From assembly GCA_018896025.1 (NCBI GenBank), contig JAHIND010000008.1, forward strand, positions 434,001-498,000: 64,000 bases of DNA. Reading direction: 5' to 3'. The notes below the pieces were generated by a model, which did not search any database, was not told the DNA's origin, and saw nothing but the letters and a program-made list of their open reading frames with translations. The first letter of the stretch is position 1. Each line of letters starts with the position of its first letter. The position numbers and the translations under genes are program-made. Below are positions 49,495-59,077 of the stretch, piece after piece. The DNA comes from Pseudomonadota bacterium. Lineage in GTDB: Bacteria > Desulfobacterota > Desulfarculia > Desulfarculales > Desulfarculaceae.

Positions 49495-49719
49495 GGGATT
49501 AGCCCAGGGGCCGCCCGGCGGCCATGTCCTCAACTTACTAAAAATTAAAATAAAAATGATGTATTTAACTTTTTTCTTGTCATTGCGGCCGAATAATGTA
49601 ATTTAATAAAAAATCATATTTATGATAAATGGCATTGCGCGGTCGGCACCAAGCGTGATTGCCGCAAGCGCAGGCAAATCTCGATACCAAACCAGACCTG
49701 AAGCGGGGAAACGGGAAAT

Positions 49720-50505
49720 ATGGAGTACCAAAACATCATTTTCGAGGTCAAGGAAGGCATCGGTCACCTCATCATCAATCGCCCCGAGGTGCGCAATGCC
49801 CTCAACCGGGCCGCCCGCCTGGAAATGGCCGACGTGTTGGCCAAGGTGCAGGGCGATTCTTCCATAAAGGTGCTGGTGGTGTCCGGGGCGGGGGACAAGG
49901 CCTTTGTGGCCGGTTCGGACGTCAAGGAGCTGGCCAAGTACAGCCCCTTGGACATGGAAAACTTCATGGACACCCTGGCCCAGGGCTTTTACTCCCAGTT
50001 CGAGCGCTTGGACCGCCCGGTCATCGCCATGATCGACGGCCTGTGCCTGGGCGGCGGCTTGGAGTTCGCCCTGGCCTGCGACCTCAGGTTCGCCTCGGAG
50101 CGCTCCCTGATGGGTTTGCCCGAGATTCGCCTGGGCATCATGCCCGGAGGCGGGGGCACCCAGCGCCTGCCGCGGTTGGTGGGAGTGGCCAAGACCAAGG
50201 AGCTGATTTTCACCGGCGAGTTCATCAAGGCCGACGAGGCCCTGCGCCTGGGCATCGTCAACCAGGTATACCCGGCGGATGAGCTGGAAGAGCAGGTGAT
50301 GGCCGTGGCCAAGAAGATCGCGGCCAGGAGCAGCCTGGCCCTCAAGTGGGCCAAAAAGGCCATCAATGCCTCCCAGGAGACCGGGCTCAGGGCCGGGTTG
50401 GACTATGAGGCCATGGTGGAGTGCCTGCTGTTCACCAGCGAGGACCGCCAAGAGGGTATCAAGGCGCTGTTTGAAAAACGTGAGCCGAACTTCCAGGGCA
50501 AGTAA
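49720..50505 (+). CDS. Enoyl-CoA hydratase/isomerase (crotonase family)
   Basis: A 261-residue crotonase with oxyanion segment GAGDKAFVAGSDVKELAKYS and both catalytic glutamates (LGGGLEFALACD and LPEIRLGIMPGGGGTQRLPR), close to classic short-chain enoyl-CoA hydratases. It opens the long rightward cluster with a dehydrogenase, carboxyltransferase and B12 mutase. Likely hydrates the enoyl-CoA made by the next gene's product. Confidence 0.92.
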   Translation: MEYQNIIFEVKEGIGHLIINRPEVRNALNRAARLEMADVLAKVQGDSSIKVLVVSGAGDKAFVAGSDVKELAKYSPLDMENFMDTLAQGFYSQFERLDRPVIAMIDGLCLGGGLEFALACDLRFASERSLMGLPEIRLGIMPGGGGTQRLPRLVGVAKTKELIFTGEFIKADEALRLGIVNQVYPADELEEQVMAVAKKIAARSSLALKWAKKAINASQETGLRAGLDYEAMVECLLFTSEDRQEGIKALFEKREPNFQGK

Positions 50506-50554
50506 AGCACCTTGCCCCAGACATACGACTATTTAAAAACCAAGTGAGGCAGTG

Positions 50555-51706
50555 ATGCAATACAACACCTCCGAGCTCACCGAAGAGCAGAGAATATTCC
50601 AGGATATGATGGCCGACTTCGCCGACGAGGTCTTGGCCCCCATGGTAGACGAGGCTGAAGAGACGGGCCACACCCCCTTGGCCCTGTTCACCAAGATGGC
50701 CGAGATGGGCTTCCTGTGCCCCCGCTACCCCGAGGAGTTGGGCGGCGGCGGCGCGGACAAGCTCAGCGAGTGCATCATGATCGAGCAGGTGTGCCGGATA
50801 AACGCCGGTTTCTGCGGGGCTATCGTGGCTCATAGCGGCCTGGGCACCATGCCCATCTACCTGCACGGCTCCCAAGAGCAAAAAGAGAAGTACCTCATCC
50901 CCGCCATCAAGGGCGAGAAGATCGCGGCCTTCGGCCTAACCGAGCCCAACGTGGGCTCCGACGCCGCCTCCATCCAGACCAGGGCGGTGCGCGACGGCGA
51001 CGAGTACGTGATCAACGGCACCAAGATGTTCATCACCAACGCGCCCATCTGCGACTACGTGATCGTGGCGGCCTACACCCAGCCCGACAAGCGGGGCCTG
51101 GGCATCAACCTGTTCCTGGTGGACAAGGGCACCCCCGGCTTCACGGTGAGCAAGAAGCTGGACAAGGTGGGCAACCACGCCGCCGAGACCGGCGAACTGG
51201 TGTTCGAGGACTGCCGGGTCCCCGCCGAAAACCTCATCGGCGGCAAGGAGTGCGGCGGCTTCCAGCAACTGGAGGACATCCTGATCTCCGGGCGCATCAC
51301 CTACGGGGCCCGCTGCCTGGGCACCGCCCAAGCGGCCTACGATCTCAGCGTGGAGTACGCCAAGCAGCGGGTGCAGTTCGGCAAGCCCATCATCAAGTTC
51401 CAGAACACTTCTTTCAAGCTGGCCGAGATGGCCACCTACATCGACGTGATGCGCACCTACGTGTGGCGGGTGGCCCGTTTGTACGAGGCCGGGGCCAACA
51501 TGAAGAAGGAATCCTCCATGGTCAAGCTGTTCTGCGCCGAACTGCTGCAGAACATCACCAACACCGGCATGCAGATCCACGGCGGCTACGGCTACATGAT
51601 GGAGTATCCCATCCAGCGTCACTGGCGCGACGGACGCCTGTACACCGTGACCGAGGGCACCTCCGAGGTGCAGCGTATCGTCATCTCCAAAGAGTGCGGA
51701 TTCTAG
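50555..51706 (+). CDS. Acyl-CoA dehydrogenase (short/branched-chain type)
   Basis: A 383-residue dehydrogenase with AAFGLTEPNVGSDAASIQTR, VINGTKMFITNAPICDYVIV, the flavin-contact QRVQFGKPIIKFQ and catalytic-Glu region YTVTEGTSEVQRIVISKE. All family landmarks are intact. ATG 50555 follows GAGG; the track's GTG three bases earlier is less well spaced. It stands 9 nt before the carboxyltransferase gene. It probably starts oxidation of a short or branched acyl-CoA with EtfAB as acceptor. Confidence 0.93.
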   Translation: MQYNTSELTEEQRIFQDMMADFADEVLAPMVDEAEETGHTPLALFTKMAEMGFLCPRYPEELGGGGADKLSECIMIEQVCRINAGFCGAIVAHSGLGTMPIYLHGSQEQKEKYLIPAIKGEKIAAFGLTEPNVGSDAASIQTRAVRDGDEYVINGTKMFITNAPICDYVIVAAYTQPDKRGLGINLFLVDKGTPGFTVSKKLDKVGNHAAETGELVFEDCRVPAENLIGGKECGGFQQLEDILISGRITYGARCLGTAQAAYDLSVEYAKQRVQFGKPIIKFQNTSFKLAEMATYIDVMRTYVWRVARLYEAGANMKKESSMVKLFCAELLQNITNTGMQIHGGYGYMMEYPIQRHWRDGRLYTVTEGTSEVQRIVISKECGF

Positions 51707-51715
51707 GGCGGGGTC

Positions 51716-53257
51716 ATGGATCATCTCATCGAACAGCTCGAACAGAAGAACCAAGCGCATCGCCTGGGAGGCGGGGCCAAACGCATCGAACGGGAGCACG
51801 CCAAGGGCAAGCTCACCGCGAGGGAGCGCCTGGATTACCTGTTCGACAAGGACACCTTCATCGAGGTGGGCTTGTTGACCGACCACACCTGCCGCGATTT
51901 TGGGCTGGAAACTCAGCACATGCCCGGTGACGGAGTGGTGACCGGCTACGGCAAGGTTGACGGCCGCACGGTCTTCGCCTTTGCCCAGGACGCTACGGTA
52001 ATGGGCGGCAGCCTGGGGGACATGCACTCCCAGAAGATCTGCACCGTTATGGACCTGGCGGTGAAGGCCGGGGCTCCCATCGTGGGCATCAACGATTCGG
52101 CCGGGGCCAGGGTGCAGGAAGGCGCCGAGGGCCTGGCCGGGTACGGCCTCATCTTCAAGCGCAACGTCAATGCCAGCGGGGTGGTGCCCCAGATCTCGTT
52201 GATCATGGGCAACTGCGCCGGTGGGGCGGTCTACTCGCCGGCCATGACCGACTTCGTGTTCATGGTCAAGAAGACCTCCTACATGTTCATCACCGGCCCC
52301 AAGGTCATCATGTCGGTCACCGGCGAAGAAGTGACCATGGAAAAACTGGGCGGGCCCCGCATCCACACCAAGATTTCGGGCAACTGCGACCTGGCCGCCA
52401 AGGACGACAACGACTGCCTGGAGCAGACAAAGCGACTGCTCTCCTTCTTGCCCAGCAACGCCCGGAACGTCCCGCCGCGTTTGGAAGCCTCGGAAGAAGC
52501 GCCTTTTGACGAGGATATTCACAAGCTCATCCCCGAGGACCGCAAAAAGTTCTTCGACGTGCGCGAGGTCATCTCCCGCCTGGTTGACGGCGGCGACTTC
52601 ATGGAGGTCAAGGCCCTGTACGCGCCCAACATCGTGTGCGGCTTCGGCCGGGTGGCCGGGCGCTCGGTGGGCATCGTCGCCAACCAATCGCGCCATTTGG
52701 GAGGGGCCCTGGACAGTGACGCCTCGGACAAGGCCGCCCGCTTCGTGCGCACCTGCGATGCCTTCAACGTCCCCCTGGTGAGCCTGGTGGACGTGCCCGG
52801 CTATTTGCCCGGGGTCAAGCATGAGTACAGCGGAATCATCCGCCACGGGGCCAAGATGATCTACGCCTACTCCGAGGCCACGGTTCCCAAGATCACCATC
52901 ATCCTGCGCAAGGCCTACGGCGGAGCCTATCAGGCCATGTGCTCCAAGCAGCTCGGCGCGGATCAGGTGTGGGCCTGGCCCTCGGCCGAGGTGGCGGTGA
53001 TGGGCGCCGAGGGCGCGGTGGATATCGTCTACGCCAAGGACATCGCCAAGTCCGACGCTCCCGAGGTAACTCGCCAGGAAAAAATCGAGGAGTACCGCGA
53101 AAAGTTCGCCACGCCCTACAACGTGGCCAGGAAGCTGCACGTGGACGCGGTGATCCTACCCGGCGACACCCGGCGCTATCTGGTGCAGGCCCTCCAGGCC
53201 CTGGAAGACAAGCAGGAACCAAAACCCTGGCGCAAACACGGCAACGTGCCGCTTTAG
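51716..53257 (+). CDS. Acyl-CoA carboxylase carboxyltransferase (propionyl/methylmalonyl type, beta or 12S subunit)
   Basis: A 513-residue carboxyltransferase: N-terminal crotonase-like half with AQDATVMGGSLGDMHSQKI and INDSAGARVQEGAEGLAGYG, C-terminal half with VDVPGYLPGVKHEYSGIIRH and RKAYGGAYQAMCSKQLGAD. The family moves carboxyl between biotin and acyl-CoA (propionyl-CoA carboxylase beta, transcarboxylase 12S, methylmalonyl-CoA decarboxylase alpha). No biotin carboxylase or biotin carrier gene is in the window. Directly beside the B12 mutase it is best seen as the propionyl-/methylmalonyl-CoA step. Confidence 0.93.
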   Translation: MDHLIEQLEQKNQAHRLGGGAKRIEREHAKGKLTARERLDYLFDKDTFIEVGLLTDHTCRDFGLETQHMPGDGVVTGYGKVDGRTVFAFAQDATVMGGSLGDMHSQKICTVMDLAVKAGAPIVGINDSAGARVQEGAEGLAGYGLIFKRNVNASGVVPQISLIMGNCAGGAVYSPAMTDFVFMVKKTSYMFITGPKVIMSVTGEEVTMEKLGGPRIHTKISGNCDLAAKDDNDCLEQTKRLLSFLPSNARNVPPRLEASEEAPFDEDIHKLIPEDRKKFFDVREVISRLVDGGDFMEVKALYAPNIVCGFGRVAGRSVGIVANQSRHLGGALDSDASDKAARFVRTCDAFNVPLVSLVDVPGYLPGVKHEYSGIIRHGAKMIYAYSEATVPKITIILRKAYGGAYQAMCSKQLGADQVWAWPSAEVAVMGAEGAVDIVYAKDIAKSDAPEVTRQEKIEEYREKFATPYNVARKLHVDAVILPGDTRRYLVQALQALEDKQEPKPWRKHGNVPL

Positions 53258-53290
53258 GCCGCGCCTGTCGGCAAAAGGAGCTTGATAGTC

Positions 53291-53689
53291 ATGAGTAAAC
53301 GTATTCGAGTTCTGGCGGCCAAGCCCGGTCTGGACGGGCACGACCGCGGCATAAAGGTGGTTTGCGCCGGTCTCAAGGACGCGGGCATGGAGGTGATCTA
53401 CACCGGCCTGCGCCAGACCCCCGAAGCCATCGTGGCCGCCGCCATGCAGGAGGATGTGGACGTCATCGCCCTGAGCACCTTGTCCGGGGCCCACAACCAA
53501 CACCTGCCCCGGGTGGCCCAGCTTCTGCGCGAAAAAGACGCGCAGCATATCCTGCTGGTAGCCGGGGGCATCGTGCCTCCCCATGACCGCGTCTCCCTCA
53601 GAGAAAAGGGAGTAAGTGAAATATTCGGGCCCGGCACCACCATGACTCAAATCGCCGAGTTCATCAGGACCAACGTGTCCCTGAGCTGA
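53291..53689 (+). CDS. B12-binding subunit of methylmalonyl-CoA mutase (small subunit)
   Basis: A 132-residue cobalamin-binding domain: [20 protein letters not shown] holds the DxHxxG motif whose His ligates cobalt, followed by LSTLSGAHN and [10 protein letters not shown] for nucleotide-tail binding. Separate small subunits of this size pair with 550-residue catalytic subunits in many bacteria and archaea. The start is ATG 53291 rather than the track's 53282. The catalytic subunit is encoded next. Confidence 0.95.
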   Translation: MSKRIRVLAAKPGLDGHDRGIKVVCAGLKDAGMEVIYTGLRQTPEAIVAAAMQEDVDVIALSTLSGAHNQHLPRVAQLLREKDAQHILLVAGGIVPPHDRVSLREKGVSEIFGPGTTMTQIAEFIRTNVSLS

Positions 53690-53714
53690 AAACCGGGAGA
53701 GCGGAGCTGTGTCC

Positions 53715-55364
53715 ATGGACCAGAGCAAAATAAAAGAAGCAAAAGCCAAGTGGGCCCAAAGCGACCCCGATCTGGCCAAGTTGTCTCCCCGCCACACCGA
53801 CTGGGGCGACCCAGTGGAGAGCCTCTACACCCCCGCCGACGTGCAGGAGCAGGACTACCTGGAGCAGTTGGGCTTCCCCGGCGAGCATCCCTTCGCGCGC
53901 GGGGTATATCCCAGCATGTACCTGGGCCGCCCCTGGACGGTGCGCCAGTATTCGGGCTATGACTCGCCCAAAGACACCAACGCCCGCTTTCGCTATCTGC
54001 TGGAGCAGGGCCAGACCGGCCTGAGCGTGGCCTTCGACCTGCCCACCCAGATCGGCTACGACTCGGACCATCCCATGTCCGCGGGCGAAGTGGGCAAGGT
54101 GGGGGTGCCGGTGGACACCCTGGAGGACATGGAGGTCATCTTCGAGGGCCTGCCCTTGGACAAGCTATCCACCTCCATGACCATCAACGCGCCCTCGGCC
54201 ATCATGCTGGCCATGTACGTGAGCATTGGCAAGAAACAGGGCCTGGAACCCAAGGTGCTGCGGGGCACCCTGCAAAACGACGTGCTCAAGGAGTACACGG
54301 TGCGGGGCACCTATATCTTCCCGCCCAAGCCGTCCATCCGGCTGGTCACCGACATCTTCGAGTATTGCAGCAAGAACGTGCCGCGCTTCAACACCATCAA
54401 CGTGGCCGGCTACCACATGCGAGAGGCGGGCTGTTCGGCGGTGCAGGAAATAGCGTTCGCTTTCAGCAACGCCATCGCCTACATCGAGGCCGGTCTTGAG
54501 GCGGGTTTGGATATCGACAAGTTCGCTCCGCGCATAAGCTGGATATTCAACACCAACAACAAGATTTTTGAAGAAGTGGCCAAATACCGGGCCGCCCGGC
54601 GCATATGGGCCGAGATGCTCCGGGACCGTTTTGGTGCCAAAGATCCACGTTCGTGCATGCTGCGCTTCCACACCCAGACCAGCGGGGCCAGTCTGACCGC
54701 CCAACAACCCCTGAACAACGTGGTGCGGGTGGCTTACCAGACTCTGGCCGCGGTGCTGGCCGGGGCCCAGTCCATCGCCGCCTGCTCCTATGACGAGGCG
54801 CTCAGCCTGCCCACCGAGGAGTCGGTGCGCACCAGCCTGCGCACCCAGCAGATTCTGCGCGAGGAAACCGGGGTCACCGACACCATAGACCCCATGGGCG
54901 GCTCCTATTACATGGAAGCCCTGACCAACCAGCTTTACGCGCGCATCAAGGAACTGATGGCCGAGGTAGAGGAAATGGGCGGCGCGGTGGAGGCCATCGA
55001 GAAGGGCTTCGTGCAAAAAGAGATAGAGCGCCGGGCCTACGATATTCAGAAACAGGTCGAGCTCGGCGAACAAGTGGTGGTGGGCGTGAACAAGTACGCC
55101 ATCGAGGAAGACGAGCAAGAGGTTTTGGTCGAGTCCAACCCCCAGGCTGAGCAGGACCAGATTCAGCGGCTGCAAGCCCTGAAAAACCGGCGCAGCCAGG
55201 ACAAGGTGAACAGCGCCTTGGCCGCTCTCAAGCAACAGGCTCAGGGCGACGGAGCCCTGATGCCGGTGATTATCGAGGCGGTGGAGGCCTACGCCAGCTT
55301 GGGCGAGATCTGCGGCGTGCTGCGTGAGGTGTTCGGCGAGTATCAGCCGGTAAGAACCATCTAA
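53715..55364 (+). CDS. Methylmalonyl-CoA mutase large (catalytic) subunit
   Basis: A 549-residue TIM-barrel mutase without a fused B12 domain: RPWTVRQYSGYDSPKDTNAR, GLSVAFDLPTQIGYDSDHP, FPPKPSIRLVTDIF, INVAGYHMREAG and HTQTSGASLTAQQP. The Tyr of RQY and the Arg of EYTVRGTYIFPP correspond to Tyr89 and Arg207 of Propionibacterium mutase, which hold the substrate carboxylate; isobutyryl- and 2-hydroxyisobutyryl-CoA mutases have other residues there. This supports methylmalonyl-CoA/succinyl-CoA interconversion. ATG 53715 is 8 nt after GGAG; the track's GTG at 53709 is too close. No MeaB/ArgK chaperone gene is in the window. Confidence 0.94.
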   Translation: MDQSKIKEAKAKWAQSDPDLAKLSPRHTDWGDPVESLYTPADVQEQDYLEQLGFPGEHPFARGVYPSMYLGRPWTVRQYSGYDSPKDTNARFRYLLEQGQTGLSVAFDLPTQIGYDSDHPMSAGEVGKVGVPVDTLEDMEVIFEGLPLDKLSTSMTINAPSAIMLAMYVSIGKKQGLEPKVLRGTLQNDVLKEYTVRGTYIFPPKPSIRLVTDIFEYCSKNVPRFNTINVAGYHMREAGCSAVQEIAFAFSNAIAYIEAGLEAGLDIDKFAPRISWIFNTNNKIFEEVAKYRAARRIWAEMLRDRFGAKDPRSCMLRFHTQTSGASLTAQQPLNNVVRVAYQTLAAVLAGAQSIAACSYDEALSLPTEESVRTSLRTQQILREETGVTDTIDPMGGSYYMEALTNQLYARIKELMAEVEEMGGAVEAIEKGFVQKEIERRAYDIQKQVELGEQVVVGVNKYAIEEDEQEVLVESNPQAEQDQIQRLQALKNRRSQDKVNSALAALKQQAQGDGALMPVIIEAVEAYASLGEICGVLREVFGEYQPVRTI

Positions 55365-55411
55365 GGCTGACTGGGCCGCTTTGGCCCAAAATTAAGCAGG
55401 AGGATCAGATA

Positions 55412-56815
55412 ATGGCGGGCATTTTTACAGCCGCTGCTCATATTCCCTATCTCAAGATAGAGCGAAAAACCATAGGAGGGGCCTGGGAGCGGGGGGGCCA
55501 AAAGGGCTGCCGCAGTGTGGCGGGAAGCGATGAAGACTCCCTGACCATGGCCGCCGAGGCCGCCGGGGCCGCCCTGGAGGCCGGAGGCCGCGACGGAGTG
55601 CAGGCGCTTTACTTCGCCTCCACCACCGCTCCCTACAGGGAAAAGGCTACTGCGGCCATGCTGGCCACGGTCTTGGACCTGGGCGGCAACATGGAGACCC
55701 TGGACCTGGGCAACTCCCTGCGCTCCGGGCTGGGCGCCCTGAAGCTGGCCTTGGACACCGCTGACGGCGGCAAGGTGTTAGTGGCTTCTGGGGAAAAGCG
55801 CCTGGGTTATCCCCGCTCCGACCAGGAGCAGCTCTTCGGCGACGCCGGAGCGGCGGTGCTGGTTGGCGGCGGCGACGCGCCGGTGGCCTACCTGGGCGGC
55901 TACGCGGTCACCGATGAGATCACCGACGTGTGGCGTACCCAGGAGGACACCTACGTGCAATCCTGGGAAGGACGCTTCGTTACCGGCGAGGGCTACCTCC
56001 GGGTGACCGCCCAGGCGATAAAGGGCCTGATGTCCCAGATGGGGCTGAAGCCCGAGGACATCGCCAAGGCCATCATACCCGCGCCGGACCCCCGTTCGGG
56101 CATGGGGATTTTGAAAAAGACCGGGCTCAGCCAGGCGGGCGAGGCCGTGGATTCCCTGCTGGAGACGGTCGGGTTCTGCGGAACGGCCCATCCCCTGGTG
56201 ATGCTGGCCGCCGTCCTGGAGCAGGCCCAGCCCGGCGAAAAGATTCTGCTGGCCGCCTACGGCGACGGGGCCCAGGCCCTGTTGTTCGAGGTGAAGAGCC
56301 AGCCGGTCCTGCCCGCGGTGAGCGTGCCCCAGCAACTGGAGAGCCGCCGCGCCATCAACTCCTATGCACGTTTCCTCAGCTTCAACGGGCTGGTGGAGCC
56401 GCAACCTGGCGAACCATTCCGCCTGGTGCCCTCGGCCACGGTGATCTGGCGAGAGCGCGACTCCCTGTTGCGCTGCCGGGGCAGCAAGTGCCAGGTGTGC
56501 GGCACGGCGGCCTTCCCCATCCAGCGCATCTGCGATAACTGCCGCAGCGTGGACCAGTTTGACACGGTGCGCCTGAGCAGCATGGCTGGCGAGGTGTTCA
56601 CCTTCAGCCGGGACAACCTGGCCGGAAGGCCGGACGACCCGGTGATCGTGCAGACCGTGGTGCAGATGGAAAACGGGGCCCGTTTCTACGGCCTGATGAC
56701 CGACGCCGACCCCAACCAAGTGGATTTGGGCATGCCGGTTAAGCTCACCCTGCGCCGCATGCACGACTTGGGTGGGTTCCACAACTACTTCTGGAAATGC
56801 CGGCCGGTGAGGTAG
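55412..56815 (+). CDS. HMG-CoA-synthase-like protein fused to a DUF35 zinc/OB-fold domain
   Basis: A 467-residue two-part protein. Residues 1-330 follow the HMG-CoA synthase/thiolase fold (DLGNSLRSGLGALKLALD, DAGAAVLVGGG), but the catalytic Cys of NACYGG is absent (Leu 103 in NSLRSG). Residues about 345-467 are a DUF35 domain with the zinc ribbon C360-C363-C374-C377 (CQVCG, CDNC) and an OB fold. Stand-alone DUF35 proteins partner with thiolases, as BbsA with BbsB in toluene degradation and in archaeal thiolase/HMGCS complexes. Here the next gene is an SCP-type thiolase, so a joint thiolase complex is the likely role. Confidence 0.85.
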   Translation: MAGIFTAAAHIPYLKIERKTIGGAWERGGQKGCRSVAGSDEDSLTMAAEAAGAALEAGGRDGVQALYFASTTAPYREKATAAMLATVLDLGGNMETLDLGNSLRSGLGALKLALDTADGGKVLVASGEKRLGYPRSDQEQLFGDAGAAVLVGGGDAPVAYLGGYAVTDEITDVWRTQEDTYVQSWEGRFVTGEGYLRVTAQAIKGLMSQMGLKPEDIAKAIIPAPDPRSGMGILKKTGLSQAGEAVDSLLETVGFCGTAHPLVMLAAVLEQAQPGEKILLAAYGDGAQALLFEVKSQPVLPAVSVPQQLESRRAINSYARFLSFNGLVEPQPGEPFRLVPSATVIWRERDSLLRCRGSKCQVCGTAAFPIQRICDNCRSVDQFDTVRLSSMAGEVFTFSRDNLAGRPDDPVIVQTVVQMENGARFYGLMTDADPNQVDLGMPVKLTLRRMHDLGGFHNYFWKCRPVR

Positions 56816-56828
56816 CGGGGAGATTATC

Positions 56829-58016
56829 ATGGGTAGCATAAAGGACAAAGTAGCAATCATCGGCATGGGGTGCAGCCAGTTCGGCGAGCGCTGGGACACC
56901 GGCATGAGCGACCTGGCCATCGAGGCCTCCAGCGAGGCCTTCAAGGACGCGGGGGTAGGGCCCGAGGACATCGAGGCCTGCTTCTTCAGCACGGTGTACG
57001 CCCCCATGGGCGGCACCGGCTCCTCGGCCGCCGCCGACGCCCTAAAGCTCAGGGACATTCCCATAATCCGCAACGAGAACTGGTGCACCAGCGGGCACAT
57101 CGCCCTGTTCGAGGCCTGCATGGCCGTGGCCAGCGGCATGTACGACGTGGTCATGGCCCTGGGCGTGGAAAAGCTCAAGGACACCGGATACGCCGGTCTG
57201 GGCATGGGCCGGGGCATGAACCCGGTACTGGAGGCCCGGCGCACCGCGCCCGGCTCCTTCGCGCTCATCGCCAAGCGCTATTTCCAGGAATACGGGCTGA
57301 GCAACGAGGAAGGCAAGGAGCTTATCGGCCGCATCGCGGTGAAGAACCACGACAACGGCAGCCGCGCCCCCAAGGCCCACTTCCACAACAAGGTGCCTTT
57401 GGAAAAAGTGCTGGCCGCTCCGGTCATCGCCTGGCCTCTGGGTCTGTTCGACTGCTGCGGCAACAGCGACGGCGCGGCCTGCGCCATCGTCACCCGTGCG
57501 GACATGGCCAAGAACTTCCGGGACGATCCCATCTACCTGAAGGGCGTGGGCGTGGCCATGGATTCCTCCATGCCCCATCTCAGGCCCAACTTCGACTGGA
57601 TTCACTTCGGGGCCCTGATGAACTCCTCCAAGAAGGCCTACGAGATGGCCGGCATCACCAACCCCCGCGAGGAGTTGGACCTGGCCGAGGTGCACGACTG
57701 CTTCACCATCACCGAGCTGGCCATCTACGAGAACTTCGGATTCAGCAAGCCCGGCGGAGCCATAGAGGACATCCGCTCCGGATTCTTCGAGATCGGCGGT
57801 GGTTTGCCGGTGAACATCGACGGCGGGCTCAAGTGCTTCGGCCACCCCATCGGGGCCAGCGGCCTGCGCATGACCTATGAGATCTACAAGCAGTTGCAAC
57901 AAAAGGTGGACAACCCCGAGCGTCAGGTGAAGAACCCGCGCCTGGGCCTGTCCCACACCTTTGGCGGCCCGCCCCAGATCAGCGCGGTGGCCATATTGGG
58001 CAACGAAAAGGGTTAG
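56829..58016 (+). CDS. SCP2-type thiolase / acetyl-CoA acetyltransferase family protein
   Basis: A 395-residue thiolase of the lipid-transfer (SCP-x) branch: VAIIGMGCSQFGERWDTGMS at the start, nucleophilic Cys 86 in RNENWCTSGHIALFEACMA, HDCFTITELAIYENFGF and the His loop KCFGHPIGASGLRMTYE. These enzymes often need a DUF35 partner, which is fused to the preceding protein. It probably cleaves the 3-ketoacyl-CoA made by the dehydrogenase encoded next. Start after GGGAG, 13 nt from the upstream gene. Confidence 0.9.
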   Translation: MGSIKDKVAIIGMGCSQFGERWDTGMSDLAIEASSEAFKDAGVGPEDIEACFFSTVYAPMGGTGSSAAADALKLRDIPIIRNENWCTSGHIALFEACMAVASGMYDVVMALGVEKLKDTGYAGLGMGRGMNPVLEARRTAPGSFALIAKRYFQEYGLSNEEGKELIGRIAVKNHDNGSRAPKAHFHNKVPLEKVLAAPVIAWPLGLFDCCGNSDGAACAIVTRADMAKNFRDDPIYLKGVGVAMDSSMPHLRPNFDWIHFGALMNSSKKAYEMAGITNPREELDLAEVHDCFTITELAIYENFGFSKPGGAIEDIRSGFFEIGGGLPVNIDGGLKCFGHPIGASGLRMTYEIYKQLQQKVDNPERQVKNPRLGLSHTFGGPPQISAVAILGNEKG

Positions 58017-58055
58017 GGCTTTTTAAATCGTACCTAGACCGTCGGAGGGTCTGAA

Positions 58056-58928
58056 ATGAATATCAAGAAAGTTATGGTGGTGGGCTGCGGGACCATGGGC
58101 TCGGGCATCGTGCAGGTTTGCGCCCAGTCCGGTTTGCAGGTGGTGATGACCGACGTCTCTCAGGAGATGCTGGACAAGGCCCTAAAGACCATCGCCTGGT
58201 CGGTGGGCAAGCTGGCCGACAAGGGCAAGATAGCCGACGACAAGGACACGGTGATGGCCCGTATCACCGCCAGCCAGGACTACGCCGCCGGTGCCGACGC
58301 CGACTTGGTGGTGGAGGCGGTGTTCGAAAGCATCGAGGTGAAGAGGGAGGTATTCGGCAAGCTGGAGAAGGTCGTAAGCCCCACGTGCTTGCTGGCTTCC
58401 AACACCTCGGCCATCCCCATCAGCGCCATCGGCGGTGGCCTGGAGCATCCTGAGCGGGTGCTGGGCCTGCACTTTTTCAACCCGGTGCCCATGCTGGACG
58501 CGGTGGAGGTTATCAAGGGCATCTCCACCAGCGAGGAGACCATGCAGGCCGGGGTGGATTTCATCCGCTTCTTGGGCAAGGAGCCCATCCGGGTGGACAG
58601 CGACATCGCCGGGTTCATCCTGAACCGCTGCAACATGCTGCTGAACATGGAGGCCTACCGCCTGGTGGAGCAGAAGGTCTCCACCCCCAAGGACATCGAC
58701 ACCGGCTTCCGCCTGGCCTTCGGCCGTAAGATGGGCCCCCTGGAGACCTCGGACTTGGTGGGCCTGGACGTGCAGCTCATGGCCTATACCAACGTGTATG
58801 ACGAGGAAAAGGACTCGCGCTTCTACCCGCCGTCCATCCTGCGGCGCAAGGTGGAGGCCGGGCACCTGGGCCGCAAGACCGGCAAGGGCTGGTACACCTA
58901 CGACAAGGACGGCAAGCGCATAGATTAA
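58056..58928 (+). CDS. 3-hydroxyacyl-CoA dehydrogenase
   Basis: A 290-residue enzyme: Rossmann motif VMVVGCGTMGSGIVQVCAQS, catalytic His in VLGLHFFNPVPMLDAVEVI, Asn in GFILNRCNMLLNMEAYRLV and the C-terminal GRKTGKGWYTYDKDGK. A paralogue of the gene at 10503. It belongs to the thiolase module of this cluster. GGAGGG precedes the ATG, and a long hairpin follows the stop. Confidence 0.93.
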   Translation: MNIKKVMVVGCGTMGSGIVQVCAQSGLQVVMTDVSQEMLDKALKTIAWSVGKLADKGKIADDKDTVMARITASQDYAAGADADLVVEAVFESIEVKREVFGKLEKVVSPTCLLASNTSAIPISAIGGGLEHPERVLGLHFFNPVPMLDAVEVIKGISTSEETMQAGVDFIRFLGKEPIRVDSDIAGFILNRCNMLLNMEAYRLVEQKVSTPKDIDTGFRLAFGRKMGPLETSDLVGLDVQLMAYTNVYDEEKDSRFYPPSILRRKVEAGHLGRKTGKGWYTYDKDGKRID

Positions 58929-58975
58929 AGCAGACTCCCGCTGCTTTTGGCTTTTGCCGCTCTTGTCAGCGTATG

Positions 58976-59018
58976 AACCCTTGAGGCCTATCGGGTCCAC
59001 CCTTGGGCCTCAAGGGTT
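58976..59018 (+). terminator. Hairpin between the 3-hydroxyacyl-CoA dehydrogenase and the split dehydrogenase gene
   Basis: A perfect 13-bp stem AACCCTTGAGGCC/GGCCTCAAGGGTT with a 17-nt loop; only TTTG follows, so termination is partial at best. Confidence 0.5.
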
Positions 59019-59077
59019 TGTTACGCACGGGACAGGGCAGATCTGTCGGAGTTTTTAAAAACAAAAAGGTTGGAAAC

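Noticed and set aside
50936-53140. Long minus-strand ORF of 734 residues, and similar long antisense ORFs (1617-3359, 17564-19120, 21095-22795, 24389-26116)
   Set aside because: They lie wholly opposite well-supported genes, have low-complexity Gly/His/Leu-rich translations and no family motifs; GC-rich codon use keeps the opposite frames open.
53715-55364. Mutase as isobutyryl-CoA or 2-hydroxyisobutyryl-CoA mutase
   Set aside because: The Tyr and Arg that hold the methylmalonyl carboxylate are both present; those other mutases carry different residues at these positions.
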